64,000 nt of DNA from Romanomermis culicivorax (Eukaryota; Nematoda; Enoplea; Mermithida; Mermithidae), in assembly GCA_963922205.1 (NCBI GenBank), contig CAWUHX010000083.1, positions 124,001 through 188,000 of the forward strand, in the 5' to 3' direction. The notes beneath the pieces were generated by a model that had not been told where the DNA came from, ran no database searches, and was given only the letters and a program-made list of their open reading frames with translations. Positions 33,954 to 47,300 of this stretch are shown one piece after another; within the stretch, counting starts at the first letter, position 1, and each line of letters opens with the position of its first letter. A program made the position numbers and the translations under genes.

Positions 33954-34446
33954 ATTGTTCGAAACTTTCGACACCAACGGCGCCTTACAATAACAACAAA
34001 CCTCCGGCGTTCAAATCTTGTGCCGTAAAATTAGGCGACGTTATATTCCGAAAGGTACAGGCTGATCAAGTTACTGACGCTGATGACAGAAACGATCAAT
34101 ACGTTGACGTTAGTTCGATCGTAAAATCTTACGATAAGCGTAATAGCGGTGAAAAAATGTCGTCGAGTAACCGTTCGTCGGCTAAATTCGAGAAATCGAT
34201 ATCATTGTCAAGCGTAAAATTCAACGTCGAGGAAGAAGTTCTGGGAAAAAACTTCGCCCTGGATGATGATGTTGATGACGAGGACGAAATGTTGTGCTCC
34301 TCTTCTTCGTTTGGTCGTAAAAAGGTCAAAAAAGTGAAAAATCGAGAGAAAGTGCCGCATTCTAAAATAGCGAAGAAAATAAATTGCGGCGAGATTCGTT
34401 ATAAGTTGAATGCGGCGCAAATTACTGGTTCGAATAAGAATGATAA
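33954..34446 (+). CDS. RNF19: RNF19-like tail exon, second copy
   Basis: Identical protein to 19182-19674 with the same acceptor and donor. No upstream RNF19 exons precede it here, so it is either a partial duplicate or an assembly repeat. Confidence 0.75.
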
Positions 34447-35242
34447 GTAAATATTTTTGGCATGGTTTGGGTAAAATATTTCCTGATTTCAGTGGAATTG
34501 AATGTAGATAATATGCTAGCGCTATCAGTCATTAGATGATGAAGTAAAGCAACCCGAGAAAAATCAACTGTGTTTTTCCGAAAAATCAGCAGACACATTT
34601 TGAAACTGAGCCACTACAGAATTGAATCTAGCTGCCAGCAAACACTCGCCCTTGTTCAGATATCTAATAATATCTTGCTGTCTGTATATGTCAAAGTTTT
34701 CTTTGTAGGAGGTCAAAAAAGCTTTTGAGACCATCAAGAATTCGAAAAACTGAATTAAAATTTCGAAATTAGTGTTCACGTTCGAAATTTGAGCGACAGT
34801 TTTTGTTTTTTTGTTTATAGTTTCAAGTTTCATGCTGTATCGTAAACAAACAGAAATTTTTTTCCATTGATTTCGTTTTGAAGACTCGAGGGAATCTGTG
34901 TAGTGTTCTTAACATATTATCATCAGTCATTTTGAATTGTTAATGTTCTACGTAAATCTATAAATCTAATTGTTTGTTAGTTGGAAAATTCATGTCGATA
35001 GTTTTTATTTATGCGGACTTTCACACCTTCGGAATTGGAAACGTTGGGTAGTCAAGTTAGAGTATTGGATTTTTTTATCTTATTTTTTGCACTTTCATTT
35101 TATTTGTTCTATATTCATTTACATTATTCCTGTATAAATTATACTGAAGTTGAGGATTTCAATAGCTGATTTAGTCTGAGAGTTTGCTCGGAGCCAACTC
35201 TCTGAGTTACAGTTTTCAGAGCAAGCAAGCTATTTATGTAAC

Positions 35243-35687
35243 CATACATGTAACGGAGCCCCGAGGTCTGGGGGGGGGGTTGGACGACTTTTTTGGCCGG
35301 GGGTCAGTAATTCCCAAAACTTTGGGGGAGGGGTCTCTCAAGCAAAAAAATCGATTTTTTTCACGAAAAAAGTCCGAAAAATAGTTCAAAAAAATAGTAA
35401 TTTTTTCTACAAAAAAAGACTGAAAAATGTATTCATGGCGCGAAGCGCCCGGAAAATTCACATTTTTGACCATTTTTTGTTCAAAAATTGACATTTTTCA
35501 TCAAAAAATTAGCATTTTTTTAGTATTTTTCCAACAAAAAGTATGGGGGTTCCTACGACTACCATATGGCTAGCCATAGGATTGGAAAATCCTGGGGGGG
35601 CGATCGCCCAATGGCTAGCCATATGGTCGACGATTTCTGGGGGGGGGGGGGTTCCCATAGCATTCCCCCCCCCCAATTACATGTATG
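35243..35687. mobile_element. MITE with ATGGCTAGCCAT palindromes, second copy of 20471-20914
   Basis: Same element with differences mainly in the lengths of G and C runs and A-runs, as expected between alleles or from homopolymer errors. Confidence 0.65.
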
Positions 35688-36943
35688 TATGTAACTATAG
35701 CAAGCGCTCTATTACCCACTTATCTTTTCATCAATATTTTGTAAGAGATCATTCTCGTAATGGCTGCTATGTTCAGTTCAATTGGATGCTGAACGGAAAA
35801 CACATTCTAAAGGTACGCCTAAGAATAAGAAAGTAGGTTTTTAGCTCACGAAAAATGAATAGAGGACAAAAACTAGAATTTCCGCTGTGAACTTGGTTTT
35901 AAGTAAAAGCGAAATGAGATATCAAGAACAGAAAGTGTACTAACAATCTAGAAATAGTTTCTAATAAATCGGTTATTATTAAAATCACTGACAAGAAAAA
36001 TACTCCAAAAATAAAAAAGAGAAAAATGATCCAACAAAGAAAATAAGGACGATATAGGAAATATTCGCTAGAAAAGCATAGAATGAAGTGAGATTTATAG
36101 TTCTGACCGACGAACGGCTTTGAAGCACAAAACTCTTTGAGAGATGTTTTGTATAACATTTGTTTCATTGTACATGATGAATGTCAGAAAATAACAATTT
36201 TTTTCTTGATTTGAACAATTTTCCATTTGAGCAACAACGTAAAAAACGTAAAAATGCACATAAACAACTATAAACATGTTTGAGTCGAAAACGCGTTTTG
36301 GAAAAAATGTCCTTAACACTGCCGTAGAAAAATGTATATGGAAAAAACAGTAATTCTCGGTACAAAAAAGCTAATCAAAGAGTTGAAACTGAGTTACTGG
36401 AGGAAAACGAACGGCTACTGAAGCAGAAAAAATGCGACAGCTGAAAGTAAATAGTTGGAAGAGAAGAAACGTAAAATTGAAGGAAATTTATTGTCAAAAA
36501 AAAATTTGTTATGCCTGTAAATCACAAAATTATACAAATGTGAAAATATTTTTAAATCAATTTGAAAAATAGTTTGTTATAATCATATGTGCTTTACACG
36601 TGCTTACAGGCTCTGGTACACACTTATTTTAGCATTTCATGTTTTAATCACTGATTTTATCTGAAAAAATTTAGAAAATGACTTGGGAAACCTGAAAAAG
36701 TCGGAATTTCATTTTGGAAAACTGCTATACAAACTGTTTGAGGTTCATTTAAAAATGAATAGACGATAGTTCATCTGCAGATTAATTGAACATTAACATG
36801 AAGCTTTGGTTTACTTGTAAAACAATGCTGCTTGACATCTGGTTCATTCATGTGTAATACTTTGTTTTTCAGTTTTCTAAAAACATGAACCTATCCGCTG
36901 CTCTATAATGAAAATTGTACATTCGCTTTCTGACTTTCTTCAG

Positions 36944-37112
36944 ACGTTCCAAAACTAGTTCGAGTTTGAGTTTTATGTCGTTACCGGAAACGATTGAAAA
37001 CGACGAAAAAATGATCGAACAATCGCTTGATAATGGTAATAAACCCCAGCGGAAGAAAAATCCCTTGGCCGCGACGGTCAGCAGTTTATTTTTTAAACCG
37101 CGTAATGTGTGA
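36944..37112 (+). CDS. RNF19: RNF19-like terminal exon, second copy
   Basis: Same acceptor, sequence and TGA as 22183-22351. Confidence 0.75.
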
Positions 37113-38025
37113 TACAAGGTACGTATATATTTTGTTCCATCTACAATATGAAATTTCTTCGGCATTTTATTTTTTACTTCTTTTCTACAATACTGGTCAG
37201 AATCGCACGCTATTCAACTTTTCACTGCTTATTTAACTATCGGAGAACAGCACTGGTTGAATAGACAGTTGGATTTTTCAGTCGAATGAACATTAGGAAG
37301 CAAATTTTGCATTTTACAACAATAAAACATAAGCTTTTGATATATGAACAACAATGAAAAATCATTTCACGCAGCGCATTTTCGATGAACGTTTGCACAT
37401 ATGCAATTATGTAAATAAATTTTGTGGTTTATTCATTGTTTTGTTTATTTTTAGTTCTTGTGGTATAACTTGAACACCTATTTATTTCCGGTAAATTATA
37501 CGTAAATCATTGAGGTGTCCAAAATATCTTGTCGCGCATGTTTATTTAATACACGAAAGTTTCGCCCTCACTATGTTACGCTCGTCATTTTTGTCTTTGA
37601 CTTTGACTTTTCGTGTCTCACTGTATCGATGATTACTTATGCAAATGTGTCACATTTATCATAATGGTCGACTTAATAAAGTTTTGATGAGGAAGCGTGT
37701 CATATTTTGAGAAATTTTCGCACGAATTTCTTATTTTACAACTTGTACGTTTGGGTTGTTGGTCATTGTTATTAGGTGTTACTCGGTTTTTTTCCGTCCC
37801 TTCGGTCAGGCGAATTAGTCTTTTTTCCTCTATGTATCTTTTTTCTGCTTCTTTTTAAAATTTCTGTTTCATCACTTCGTTCCTTTTTATTTCAGCACGT
37901 TTTTCCCTTGTTTGCAGCGTCAATCATCTCTTGTTTTTCTCTAAAATATTTGCTTTTCTATGTGCATATTTTTTTCGTTGGCCGTTTGTTTTTTAGGGTA
38001 AATCGTGTGTATTTTTAGTTTACTA

Positions 38026-40063
38026 ATGATCAAATCAAGAATTTTGACGCGAAAATTACGCGAATTTTCCAACTTACGTCGTCTGTCCGTCAATGAGAAG
38101 CCGAGCATTTTCCCTGAGATTTATCGACCACTAGACGAAGTAAAAAGTTCTGATAAGATCAAAAACGCCAGCGACGAGGGAGCATTAGACGAAAATTTAT
38201 TGACTCTGCTGGAAGAACTTTCGCTGGTTCGTTTTTCGAATCCGGCGGCTGTTCATCATTTGAGGAAAGCTATAAATTATGCAAATCACTTAGATCTGGT
38301 CGATACGCGAAACGTGGAGCCAATGTATACAGGTAATCGGAATACGAAGCGTTTGCGATTGTAGGGGAAATGTTTAAAAAAACAGATTGTGTCCGTGCTT
38401 TGCTGTATGATCAGTAAATATGGCTTTTAGTGTATGTTTTTCGTTTCTTTTTCGCTCGTCGGCATAGTTTTTTTTTTAGCATTTTACAAGCCATGGCTTG
38501 TTGGACTGACAAAATGGCTTGTAGAATTTTAGTCCAACAAGCCAAAATGGCTTGTCAGAATTTTTTGAGTCATGTATTTGATCATATCGGATACAGGAAA
38601 GATGCATTTTGGTGCATTTTAGAAGGTCATAATCTCAAAATTTTCCGGCGCTTCGCGCCGGTTATAACTTAAATAAGCATTATTATTTATTTCCTGCTCA
38701 GGCGCTGCTTCTAACATGTCTACCTTCACTTATCATTTAATCTTTAATAGTTTTAATCATCTTAAACGTATTATCTCATGTTTTAATTGGTAATCTTCAA
38801 TATTTCATTTTGATATTTAATAAGGATTCACATTTTTCCCTTGACACATTTTTTGAGAAAGATCAATACGTCAAGTCTGTAAACTTTTTGAAGCGAGTAT
38901 TCCTTTCTTAACGTAAAATCAATCCAAAAGCTTCCTGGAAGTAGTTTTCGGAAATTTCTACTCTTCTTACTCATATCTTTTCGGCCAAGTTCATGAGAGT
39001 TTGTGAATAAATTAATGGTTTTAAAATTTTTCAAACATAAAATTCTAGAAATTACGACCTTTGAACAGGAAATTCGAATCTAATTCTTCAAATAAATGTT
39101 TGGAAAAATGATTTTCCAGCATCGCAGAATGTCAATACCCAAAAAATTTTTGCGGCGTTTCAGGCAGGAAAGATTAATAGCTTTTTTGGGCTCTCACTTG
39201 TCATCCTAGAGGACTTAACCGTCGATTTTTCATGTAATTCAAAGTCATTATGTTCTTGGATAGTTTGCTGGAAAATTTGTTCCACAATGCTTGTAGATTA
39301 GACTTCAATCAAACTCAAAAATTTCCTGAATTTTAATGAATTAACCATTGAATAAATGTTGAATGACATCTCTTTTTTGATCGACTGCCGTGATGCTCAA
39401 TATATACATTTCTTTAAAAAATAACCTAGCATTAGAATTTATTCACTTATACTGATATTAAAAAATTGGCTTGTAAAAATTTGGAATGGGTTGTAAAATT
39501 TTAGGTCAACAAGCCACTTGGCTTGTGACTCGTAGGTCAAAAAAAAAACCCTGCTCGTCGGAACATCCTTTTGTACATATCAGTCAAAACCAATCAATTA
39601 ATAAAGAATTTGACTCATATGAGCATATGAAAATGTTCTGGATTTTTTCCCGATGTACTTCCTAACGTCCACGAGTCTCCTACCGTAACTTTTCTGTTCA
39701 AAAGACGTTGGTGTCTTTTTTAAAGGCTTTTAGAATAGGAAATAGCATGTTTTATAATTTGGAAATCATTTAACATATTTTTATAGTTTTATATTTATTT
39801 TTATATTTATATTAGTTTATTTTTATAGTAGAATTAATCATATTTGAACATATTTTTTAGTTTTGGAAAACGAAGAACTGCGTTTGAGGGAAGACATGGT
39901 AACGGAAGGCAATGTTAGAGACGAAATTCTCAGAAATGCCTCGAAGAGAGTGGAAGAATATTTCGTGGCCCCAACGGGAAATATACCGCTACAAAAAGAT
40001 GAAAATCCGTTGACAATAACACTCGTGAAACAATTGGCAAAAAAGTCAAAAAAGAATATTTGA
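38026..40063 (+). CDS. GATC: GATC, second copy (exons 38026-38332 and 39861-40063)
   Basis: Protein-identical to the copy at 23264-25301, with the same phase-1 intron and the same intronic MITE. A strictly conserved duplicate of a single-copy mitochondrial gene, non-coding parts included, favours allelic or assembly duplication over a true paralogue. Confidence 0.9.
38463..39553. mobile_element. GGCTTGT-word MITE, second copy
   Basis: Equivalent of 23701-24791 with the same CTCGTCGG duplications. One palindrome word differs (ATGGGTTG near 39487 against ATGGCTTG). Confidence 0.8.
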
Positions 40064-40214
40064 TCTCGATCGTGATTTTTTATTTTTTTCAACTTATGTG
40101 TTGCATTTTTCGGCCGTTGCCAGTTGAGGATTTCATGAAGTGTTTGGAGAACGACAAAAATAAAATCGTCTTAGCTTCTGACCACAGTATTCCATACAAA
40201 AAAATTTCTGAAGT

Positions 40215-40837
40215 AATGTTGCGAAGGCTCGGCGCTGCCGGCCGCCTGCCCCCGTTGTGCCTGCGCTGTGCACCCACAGCCGGCCCAACCACTGCAGCCG
40301 GTCCCATCGCCGCCGCAGTATATTTCCGCACTGCACGATGCCGCCACCACAGCACCGCTCATACAGCGTCTGGCCAGCATGGACATCGGTAAGCACTTGG
40401 GAAATCTTCCACAATCTGTGGTGTCCGAAAAACGGGCCTTTTGCAATGTACAGCGTGTTCTCTCTTCAGATGATGCAGGACCACCTGTGCTGCTTGCCAC
40501 TCTGCTGCCCGTTGCCCAACCGACAGACACATGGGCCGAGGTCATGGCCGGGGACGAGTCCGAGCTCAATGTCGCCCTCGCTGCCACGTGATCTTGAGCA
40601 AGCCGAGTTCAACGCCGCGGTCGCCGCTGTTGATGCAGCCATCGCCGCCACTAGCGATGATGACAGGCCACTCACTCCGGGAGCTGGCCTAGACGACAAT
40701 TCACCGCACCGTGCTGCCATTCGCAGAGCACACTGCCCCATCGCTCGCAACGCATGGTGTTTGTTTTGCTGCCACCAACGCCTGCAAAACATGCCGCCTT
40801 GTTGCCGCTGCTCGCACGCTGCCACTTCGGCCTGATA
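40215..40837. other. GC-rich island, second copy
   Basis: Same as 25465-26085. The 10-bp difference between the copies lies about 80 bases upstream, in AT-rich flank. Confidence 0.4.
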
Positions 40838-41067
40838 GTGACAAAAATTAAAATTTTGTTTACATTTTTTATAAAAATAAAATTCGTTTTCGCAATGTTT
40901 CTGATCGCCCCTTTTCATTCTGTGGTGCCTCTGTCTAAGATATAACCAGATTTAAAAAAAAATTTTTTTTCATGTACAAACAACTTTATGTTAATTTTTC
41001 GTTTATGTGTTTTCTGTACTTATTTTAGTTTCTTGTCTAGATTTCACTTTTGTAAATAGCCGAAGGT

Positions 41068-42227
41068 TTCACCCCCATTCAGCGAAACACACAACAGCGA
41101 GACTCAATACAGTGATTCTCGAAACAGCGATGTCTCAAAACAGTGATTCTCAATTCAGCGAAGTCGCAATACAGCGATTCTCAATTCAGCGAAGTTTCAA
41201 TACTGCGATTCTCAAAACAACGAAGTATCAGAACAGATTCAAAAAATTTTCAAAGCAGTTATTTTTGAAAGGAAAAAATTGAGTTTAGGCGGGGTAGACG
41301 TATTGGCACATGGCCCATTTGGTCCTCCTTTTTGATCTGGTGGATACAGATTGTCACACATGTGTTTTCACATTACAGCTTTTTATTCTGGTTTGGTTAT
41401 TCATATCCACATGCATGTTTCTTGTTTATTTTCTCTTTTATCGATTTATTTCTTTGCATATTCTTATTTTGTGCTACCTTTTGTATAATTCTTTCAGGTT
41501 GTGTATTTTTGTTCTATTTTTTACCTACTTCTTGCTACATTACTTTACTTCTCATGTCGTTATCATTCGTTTTTTCTTTTGCCTTTATTGCTTAATTATT
41601 TTATTCATTTCATCTTGTTTGTTTATTTCATTTTATTCTATTTATTTCATCAATTTAATTTTTTTTGCAATGCAATTAAGCTGCCTGCAAAATAACTTTA
41701 ATGGAGAATCCTTATGATAATTTTTTGCTTTTGTTTTTTTCAAACGTTCCGAAAAAATGTTTTTCTCACAAATTTTTTTTGTGATTTTCGAGTGGTCCAT
41801 TCGGGCATACCTACCGCAACCGCAGTACAAAAGCGTGTGAAATTTAGATGGCCAAATGCAACTAAAAATAGACTATCTCAACTAACAAAAACGATTTTAA
41901 TTTACCTAGTTCGCATATTTATTATAAAAAGAATATGCGCGTTTACACTAATGCATAGAATTTTTATTATTCGCTGTATTCGCACTTTTGAGAATCGTCG
42001 TATTGAGATTTCGCTATATTGAGAATCGCTGTATTGAGACTTCACCGTAATGAGGATCGCTGTATTGAGGCTTTGCTGTAATGAGAATCACTGTATTGAG
42101 ACTTTGCTGTAATGAGAATCGCTGTATTGAGACTTCGCTGTAATGAGAATCGCTGTATTGAGACTTCGCTGTAATGAGAAACGCTGCTTTGAGTTTTGCT
42201 GTTGTGGGTTTCGCTGTATTGAGGACA
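41068..42227. mobile_element. Inverted tandem-array element, second copy
   Basis: Equivalent of 26316-27478, with only isolated substitutions. Confidence 0.6.
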
Positions 42228-43017
42228 CGCCGAGCCGAAAACTCAAACAAACTTGCTGATACATCCTTATTCACATGAACCATAGTAGTTACACGGGCCC
42301 ATACAGGGGTACACAAAAGATACCCCTGTATAAGACATTTACTTCAAAGTTTGCCGCCTTAACTGTGTGGGGCGATACACGGGGTGTAGAAAGTGTGGTC
42401 CACGATGTAATACAATCCGAATTTCGTTAAGTGTGGGGGGCGATACAAGTGGTGTAGAAAGTACGCCCGAAGCTTCAATGTGTAAAATTCTACTTCCATG
42501 TAGAATGTACGCCTAAAGCTTCAACCCTAGAATTCTACATTCATGTACATAGAAAGTACGTCTGAAGTTTCGACGGTACTTTCTACATGGAAGTAGAATT
42601 TTACACATTAAAGCTTCAATCCCAGAATTCTACTTCCATGTAGAAACTACACTCAAAGCTCTAACTGATAAAAAACGACCTCAATGTTTAAAGTATACCT
42701 TTGCTGACCTGACTCAGAAGTTAAAATTGATGACGCAATATCCCTATCGAAAAAATTTATGAAAACACTTGAGAATTATAGAATCTAACGGTTCAACTCA
42801 TTTTTTGCAATTTGAAAAACACCTGAGGGTCATAGAATCTACCAAGTAAAACATTAGATTATGGCCCTCAGGTGTTTTTTAAAATTTTCCCAAGAATGCA
42901 GGACGAACTGACCACTATACAGTCAGTTACTATAGTATTAATTTTTCGAAAAAATTTTCACATTTTAATAAAAATTTAATGGTTTCACAAAATTTCTGTA
43001 CAATTTTATAGAGTAAA

Positions 43018-43442
43018 ACAGTTAGATGGTAAGGATCCTAGCGTGAAATCTATCGTAACGTCTGCGAGTCATACGGTCTAAGGATCTAACGGTTTTACTC
43101 GTTTTTTACAAAAAATTTTTGCTTGGAACTAATTTTTTGAATACACGTTTTTCAATGATTTCCTATGCTTAACCATTGTTTTTGGGACACGTTTTTACTC
43201 TTACAGATACGATTTTTTACAAAACATATGCGAAATGTTACCCTGAAAAAGTGAAAAATGTGTCTTGAAAACAACGGTTAAGCATAGGGAATCATTGAAA
43301 AACGTGTCCAGAGTATTTAAAAAAGGAGTCCCGAGCAAAATTTTTTTGTAAGAAACGAGTAAAAGTATCAGATTGTTAGACTGTATGAGTCACGGATGTT
43401 ACGTTAGATTTTACGAATCCTTTCAGAACAACTTCTTGATAC
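43018..43442. mobile_element. Fold-back element, second copy
   Basis: Equivalent of 28270-28690. The roughly 200-bp arms are intact. Confidence 0.6.
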
Positions 43443-43771
43443 AAAACCATAAATTTAAGACTCGTAGGCAACTGATCAAAGCTCTTATTAGTACGCTATT
43501 AGTATGGCCGATACGCGGCACTGAAAATTGCATCTGATTCAGAAGTTTTTATGAAATTGATTTTTGTAGGATAAGCTATAACACTGGGCGTAGCAAGCTA
43601 CCTATCTTTGTTTTGAATGCGTAAAATATTAAAATGGGAACTGAATAAGAATGGCGTCCGATGCATGTGATGACAGGAGTCTTTTCTGGATGAGGGCACC
43701 ACCAAAGGCCGGCTTCCATGAAATTCACAATGATCCTCATTCGTCAGAAAAACCACGTTTTCTCACACTTT

Positions 43772-44181
43772 TGTAGTATAATCAAATTTTTTTTGTTTAT
43801 TCCAAACTTTATTCGTTCTAGCCTATTTTTTGTTTTTCTTTCTCATGTATCGCATTTCCAATATCTGCACGTCTGTTTGGCTTCTGTTTCATTTTCTGTT
43901 GTTTTTCCTCATTTTTTAGACCACCCAATGCACTTTTTTTCGTGACGTTTTTCGGCCAACTGTTCTTTGTATCAGTTTTCACCGTTGTCTTGAAAACGTT
44001 TATTTTTCTGTTGGTAGAGAATCATTGTTGTTGTTTTTCGTAGCCCACTGGTGAGGCGTCTTTTCTTTCTCTTTTTGTTCTTAATAATAAATCAGGCGCC
44101 AACCTACAGTAGCTCGGTGGACTTTGTCCAAACCAGAACTCGGTCCCTTTATCTCCTACTATCCATAGGCAAACCATTACA
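43772..44181 (+). repeat. 5' LTR
   Basis: 410 bp, TG...CA, followed directly by the primer site TGGTGCGTTAGCCCGGAA (44182-44199), which differs at one base from the other copy. Confidence 0.93.
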
Positions 44182-44357
44182 TGGTGCGTTAGCCCGGAAA
44201 AACAAGGAAGACAGACAGTAGGAGTCGCCAATGGTCAGACAAGGAGGAGGAGTTGTGAGTCTAGTCTCAAAAGAAAAAAATATACACTGGTCACTTAATT
44301 TGTTTTTGTCAAAATATTGGTCGAATTTATTGTTGCGTTCCTTTCCAATTGTCGGAC

Positions 44358-47300
44358 ATGGATGCGTCGAATATCGGTAAGAAACCAAATTTTGTTACTG
44401 TTAATATTAATGATATTATAAACGCGCCATCTGACTCGCCCTGGTTTAAACAACTTGATAATGAGTATGGCGTGAAAGTTGATCCAGCTGACAAAGAGGC
44501 GTTAACAGCAGCATTACAAAATTATGTTGTTGAAAGCTTGAAAAGGTCTAAGAAAAGATATAAGAATATAGACACCTTTATGTTCAAGTTGCCCGTTTCT
44601 GATGAAGAGTGTGCTGTAATGAATGATGATAGTAGTGTTCCAAAACAATTTTTTGGTCCTACTGATAAAACTGATCCAAACTTATTGGAGTCAGAAGATG
44701 AAGAGTCCACTAGTGCACATGTAAAAGCAACTAATCATCATTTCACTCATAAAAATCTGAACACTGAACTTGCGTCTATGAAACACTTCGAGGAAATGAT
44801 AACTGAATTAAAGGTAAGTAGTGCTGAACTTAAGCAGATCTTTAGTTCTCACTTTGTTGAGCTGGCTCAGTTGAAGGACGTTTTCTACAATTTTAAAACT
44901 GTCATGGAACTCGACATCGAATTTGTTCTATCTGATGAGTTCAATAAAATTCGTTTCGAAAAATCTCAAACTTTCTCTGATTTGAAACAAAATTTTGAAT
45001 CACGTGTGAAAGAAACGCAAGGTTCTATTGATCATCTCGATAACGTGTGTAGGGATTTGTTCTCGAAAATTGATGGTCACGTTTTGACTTTGTATTCTGC
45101 TGTCGATTCGAACAGATCGGAGATCAAGAAAATTCAGTCGCAACTTTGTCAGAAGAATCTCGATTCAGTTGATGATGATGATGTTAAAAACATTTCTGGG
45201 GCTTCTCAAGCAAATCTTGAGACTCCCAAGCACAATTCTCATGCTAAACAGTTCGAGTTCGATTCCCCAAATAAAACAAATTTGTCACATACTGATAAAG
45301 ATAATTTCAAGGTTCCGTGTCAATTCAAGTGTTGTAATGGTTCTTCCCCCGAAGAATTTCTCGAATGGTTGGCCAAACTCGAACGTACAGCTCATATTTC
45401 AGACTGGTCTGATGAGTATAAATGTTGGCTTGTAGTTAACTTAACTGAAGGTCGTGCAGCATCCATTCTTGATTCTATGGAGTTAGATTGGCGGAAAGAT
45501 TGGACAAAACTTAAACAGGAGCTGGTTCAAAAACTAGTTCCATCTCAGCATTTTGACAGGCTCAAAAATGAGTTGCGTCGAAGAGGTCAAAAGGTTGATG
45601 AAAGCATTCTAGATTTTTCGAAAGATTTCAGAGAAAAAGCTAGAAATGCTTATATAAACAAAAAACCTGGTTTTGACGAATCGGAATTGGTTAATTTGTA
45701 CATCGAAGCTCTGTGTGATAAAAATCTACGCCTAGAACTGTTCAAACAGAAATGCGCGACCTTGGATGGAGCAATTAACTTTGCTGAAAACGAAATTTTG
45801 CTCCGTCAGTTAGCTAAACTCCGAAACTCGCGTTTATCTTCTACGAAAGGTTTTGAGGGTATTGGTAAAACTAGTTCGCCTAAGAAAGATTTCGAATCCA
45901 GGCAAAATATTCCATTTGGTGCCCGTAAACCTAACCATAATCAATCTTTTTCATTCCAAAATCCTAATCTTTTCCAACAAAATTCTAAAAATTTTCATGG
46001 CCCTACATCGTCCGATTCCAAATGTTTTGGGTGTAATCAGCCAGGCCACTATAAAAAAGACTGTCCAAATATTAGTCAGTCGCGTCCGTCTGTTTGTTTC
46101 AATTGTAATGGCGAAGGGCATGGAGCTTATCAGTGTCCGTCTGCAAGAGTAAGAGCACCTGGACAAAATCCTGGAACTTCTCATGCTACAAATTCGAGAC
46201 GTACGACAAATTCTAATTCTAACGGTACTTATCAAGCAAATCACCAATTTTCCTCTGCTTTTGGTGTTATTGCTGAACAAACTTCAGCTGTGAAACATGC
46301 TAATACAAAGTTACATGCTAATATCTATGTTCATGTTGGTGAAAGCAGAACTCGATGCTACACCCTTGTAGACAATGGGAGCTTGTGCAACATTATCCAT
46401 TTAGATTTTCTTCAGCTTTTACAAGATAAAGGCGAGAAATTTGTTTATAAGTCGACCGATATCACGAGTATTAAGAGTTTATCAGCAGAACCTATTGCAG
46501 TTCTGAGTGAAGTTTTCACTGCAATCACATTGGGCAAAGGTCATAATTCGTTCGCTTTCAAAACGTCATTCTTACTTGTTGAAACCCTGCCTTACAAAAT
46601 TTTGCTGGGTGCAGAGGCCATGTCAGATGGTAACATATTTGTCGATATTCCTCAACGGTTGGTGCGAGTAATTTGTCTGAATAGTCGCGAAATTCAAATT
46701 CCTTTTGTATCTAAAGAGTATTCCTCATCTTTTGTCTGTTCCATAACTTGTGAAAGTACTGTAGTCGTTCCACCGAGTGCAATAGTCTACGCTTATGGCC
46801 TAGCCGATGAAAGAGTAGATGGTGTCACTGGTTTAATGGAAAGCATTTCAAAATTTTCAACAAAAGACGACTTCTGTGGCACGAATTTGTTTGTGGAAGT
46901 CAGGAATGGACACATTCCTGTCATGTTTGTGAATTTCGGAGGTAACGCGTTGTTGTGTGAAAAGGGTACAGTAGTAGGAACGTTATTTCCACTGGACCAG
47001 GAAAGTGTTGTCCCCCGAGCTAGTTGTTTTGCCGGTTTAGCCAATGTTGTGGCACAAGTAAGTGGGTCACTCCCAGATAAGGAACAGGGTGTTCCAGTGT
47101 GTTCTTCACAGTGCACAGTGAATGAACATTGCAGACAGGGTTCGTCGAGTCAGATGCCTGTGGAAGCCAGTGGGACTGGTAAGCAGATTCTGGTGGAGGG
47201 TTGTCAGGATGACCCAGTATTTTGCGAAATACTATCTTCCTCCACTGGAATGGATTCAGTTTTGAATGAAGTTGATAAAAATGAGCTCGTGGCGTTTTTG

